Assembly (NCBI GenBank): GCA_003024985.2
Contig: PXIH01S0042799.1
Reading direction: 5' to 3' (one strand)
DNA length: 10,067 nt
Source: Euperipatoides rowelli
Lineage: Eukaryota > Onychophora > Udeonychophora > Euonychophora > Peripatopsidae
Part shown: piece by piece, positions 8,404 to 10,067 of the stretch
How the letters are laid out: each line of letters starts with the position of its first letter
How positions within the stretch are numbered: the first letter of the stretch is position 1
Position numbers and translations under genes: made by a program
Notes under the pieces: model-generated
What the model was told of the DNA's origin: nothing
Databases searched by the model: none
Seen by the model: the letters and a program-made list of their open reading frames with translations, nothing else

Positions 8404-9224
8404 AGGTAAGGTAACGTGGGGTAAAATATCTCGCGGGGCAAAATTCCTCAGACCTGTTTTCTGATACACCGCCAATTTGGGTGACAATCACTTCTGATTT
8501 ATTAGTAGTAGTTTGTTACTGACATTCACCAGCTAAAATTTGGTCGTATTCGGATGAATGATGTTTAATTTTATTAGCTAAAACTGTTTTTTACACCTTA
8601 TTTCAATATTTTTAGTTCTAGGCAATTTAAACAGTAAATACTTCTAAACTTTAAATTTGGCTTTAAATTAATGATAGTGACTAAAAAGCTTACTAAATTA
8701 GTTAACATTTGGACATATTTTTGCAGCTCAACTGTAATACCAATTTTATAAAAACTTTCATTTCAAAATGTTGTGGTGGGGTAAAAGTCCTGGGGCAAGT
8801 CCTTGTGCAGATTTTTACCCCATCCATATATTTTGATCGATTAATTTTAGATTACAGTATATGTTTCTGTTCACCTTTTAAGATACTTTGCTCAAAATTC
8901 GTTAATTGGTGGCATGAAATTTGTTACTTCTTATGAAGGAATAGGAAATTTTAATCGTGATATGTGTCAATACAAAATTGCATCAGGACTTTTGCCCCAC
9001 TTCAACAGGATTTATGTCCTGCTATTTTGGGGCATGTCCTTTTTTCCCTAGTCATGTATAAATTTTAATATTAACTAGCCCTTTTGTTTTTATCATTTAT
9101 ATTTTTTATATGTTGTAGTTAATTAACTAAAGAAGCTACCAAGTTAATTTCAATATATTGAGTAAATTTGTGGCAACTAGAGCATTTAGTTCCTTAGGTG
9201 CGGACTCTTGCCCCATCTTACCCT
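8404..9224. mobile_element. Possible non-autonomous DNA transposon with GGGTAAG...TGGGG ends
   Basis: The left edge reads AGGTAAGGTAACGTGGGGTA and the right edge, reverse-complemented, reads AGGGTAAGATGGGGCAAGAG, giving imperfect inverted ends of about 20-25 bp. Inside, the words GGGGTAAAAGTCCTGGGGCA (8776-8795), its reverse-type counterpart near 8810, GGACTTTTGCCCCAC (8987-9001) and TTTTGGGGCATGTCC (about 9025-9039) repeat the terminal theme on both strands. No transposase is recognisable, and I could not find a target-site duplication. The superfamily is not assigned. Confidence 0.5.
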
Positions 9225-9341
9225 AATTTGGGTAGGTAGGCTACTTGTCCCGTTTCTAGATGTAGAATTTATTACATATAAAACTGATTCATAATACATT
9301 ACATTTGTAGTATTGAAAGGTTAAATTCTTGATTATCATTA

Positions 9342-9380
9342 AAACTTTAATCGCAGAAATAAACTTTAATCACAAATAAT
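9342..9380. repeat. Imperfect 19-bp tandem pair
   Basis: AAACTTTAATCGCAGAAAT is followed directly by AAACTTTAATCACAAATAAT. Simple short duplication in intron 1. Confidence 0.6.
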
Positions 9381-9679
9381 ACTGTAACTTCTACAGTAGG
9401 CTACACAACCATTTAAATCACTAAGACTAATTGCTGTAAAAAATTTCAATTTACTGGTCCAAGCTATAAAAGAAAAAACAAACTCTGGGTAAACAGCCTA
9501 TTTTTCATAACTAATAATAACCATTATGTGTGTGGTATTTTTAACTATCATTCACTAAAATCAATTTTAGAATCAATTTGGTGAGGTACCGGTACGGTAA
9601 TCATTTTTCTTGATCTGCTAGCCAAATTAATATTGTTTTGAAATTTACCGATCTTAATTAATGATTGTGCTTTCAATAC

Positions 9680-9843
9680 CTGTCCCAATTATGGTCCCAT
9701 TGTGAACTTGGCATATGATTAGTGGTCCAAGAAGCCAAAACGGTGCGCTTCTTGTCTGATGTACATCCCCAAACTAAAGCAACAGCTGCCGCACTTCCTA
9801 GCACTCCGTAAGTAATCTTATTTAGTTTTTTAAAAGCAAACAT
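9680..9843 (-). CDS. Pgam5: PGAM5-like mitochondrial Ser/Thr phosphatase, exon 1
   Basis: First coding exon, read from the ATG at 9843-9841 to a donor at 9679-9678 (AG|GTATTG). It encodes 54 complete codons plus two bases of an Arg codon. Residues 5-9 are basic (KKLNK). Residues 12-27 form a small-residue-rich hydrophobic helix (TYGVLGSAAAVALVWG), which fits the N-terminal mitochondrial membrane anchor of PGAM5. Residues 49-54 read WDHNWD, the family WDxNWD motif known to drive multimerisation of PGAM5 rings. In the family the protein dephosphorylates Ser/Thr and His substrates and acts in mitophagy and cell-death control. The start has A at -3, and an in-frame TAA lies 19 codons upstream with no other in-frame ATG between. 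This exon is visibly richer in G+C than its surroundings. I could not locate an equivalent of the human PARL cleavage site. Family assignment is from recognised motifs, not an alignment run. Confidence 0.88.
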
Positions 9844-10067
9844 TTTATTAATATATTCTAAAAATATTAAAAAGATTATGCTATCGTAGCCATGAGATTA
9901 GTAAATAATATTTCATTCTCTCAGTTAGTTATAAATCCAAGCAGACATTTTAAAATAATATCACGTAAAAAGAAATCTGTACACTGATTGGTTATAATTT
10001 GTTATAAAGTTTTGTCTTTAGTGAAAAAACAACAATAAATTCAATTAATATGTCATAGTATTTTTTT
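9844..10067 (-). promoter_or_regulatory. 5' flank of Pgam5: upstream ATG and possible splice acceptor
   Basis: Upstream of the Pgam5 start the minus strand carries an out-of-frame ATG at 9893-9891 that opens a five-codon reading frame closed by TAA at 9878-9876. A pyrimidine-rich run ending in TTTTTAG (AG at 9859-9858) lies only 14 nt before the start codon and looks like a splice acceptor. It could serve a 5' untranslated exon outside the window or a spliced-leader addition site. If either is used, the upstream ATG is removed. I see no convincing TATA box or other core promoter element. Confidence 0.35.

Larger units (their letters stand above)
3491..9679 (-). other. Pgam5 intron 1 (6,189 bp)
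   Basis: Inferred from the matching donor (9679) and acceptor (3491) and the conserved protein junction. Its content is mostly repeats, listed separately. Stretches where I see no gene or clear element are 3520-4440 (AT-rich, one AAT microsatellite and a short palindrome), 5282-5899 (unique-looking spacer between two hAT copies, with poly-T, CT and C/A tracts and a small AGTTGG repetition near 5638-5685), 6676-6894, 7660-8090, 8200-8400 and 9230-9660 (AT-rich, with one imperfect 19-bp tandem pair). Confidence 0.8.

Noticed and set aside
8709-8936. Plus-strand 75-codon reading frame
   Set aside because: Lies inside the candidate DNA transposon and includes its repeated GGGGTAAAAGTCC word; no transposase motif.
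1-10067. CRISPR array, bacterial defence or other multi-gene system
   Set aside because: No regularly spaced repeats and no prokaryotic-style genes; the sequence is eukaryotic intron-rich DNA.

Overview
The window looks like intronic and 5'-terminal sequence of a single split gene from an AT-rich (roughly 70% A+T by eye) metazoan genome, most likely an invertebrate. The grounds are GT-AG introns, animal-type LINE, SINE-like and hAT-like repeats, triplet and dinucleotide microsatellites, and long poly(A)/poly(T) runs. No bacterial operon, ribosome binding site pattern or prokaryotic gene was found. The lineage cannot be fixed from sequence alone; a tunicate, cnidarian or arthropod are all open.

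The one host gene I can support lies on the minus strand and is a PGAM5 homologue, a mitochondrial histidine-phosphatase-fold Ser/Thr protein phosphatase. Exon 1 (9843 down to 9680) encodes the start, a short hydrophobic anchor and the WDxNWD oligomerisation motif. Exon 2 (3490 down to 3318) continues in frame with RDP and carries the catalytic RHG motif. The splice phases agree (2 nt + 1 nt), so the two exons join into one reading frame of 112 complete codons. The rest of the phosphatase domain must lie beyond position 1. Intron 1 is 6,189 bp and intron 2 is at least 3,317 bp.

Almost everything else is repeat debris inside these introns. Intron 2 (1-3317) holds an AACCA/TGGTT-rich fold-back region, a diverged pair of ~300-bp repeats (one interrupted by a possible Helitron-like insert), a LINE C-terminal remnant (1539-1798) and a palindromic patch near 2800-2945. 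Intron 1 (3491-9679) holds microsatellites, two copies of a non-autonomous hAT-like element (one cut off exactly at an ambiguous base), a second and different LINE remnant (6895-7656), a degenerate tRNA-derived SINE-like segment, and a possible ~820-bp DNA transposon with GGGTAAGNTGGGG-type ends.

No novel multi-gene system was found. The most useful observations are the recovered split Pgam5 gene, the two LINE remnants, the hAT pair with its suspicious truncation, and a marked excess of short palindrome-like words (TACCGGTA, TAGGCTA/TAGCCTA, TACTGTA/TACAGTA), some of which appear as insertions when repeat copies are compared.
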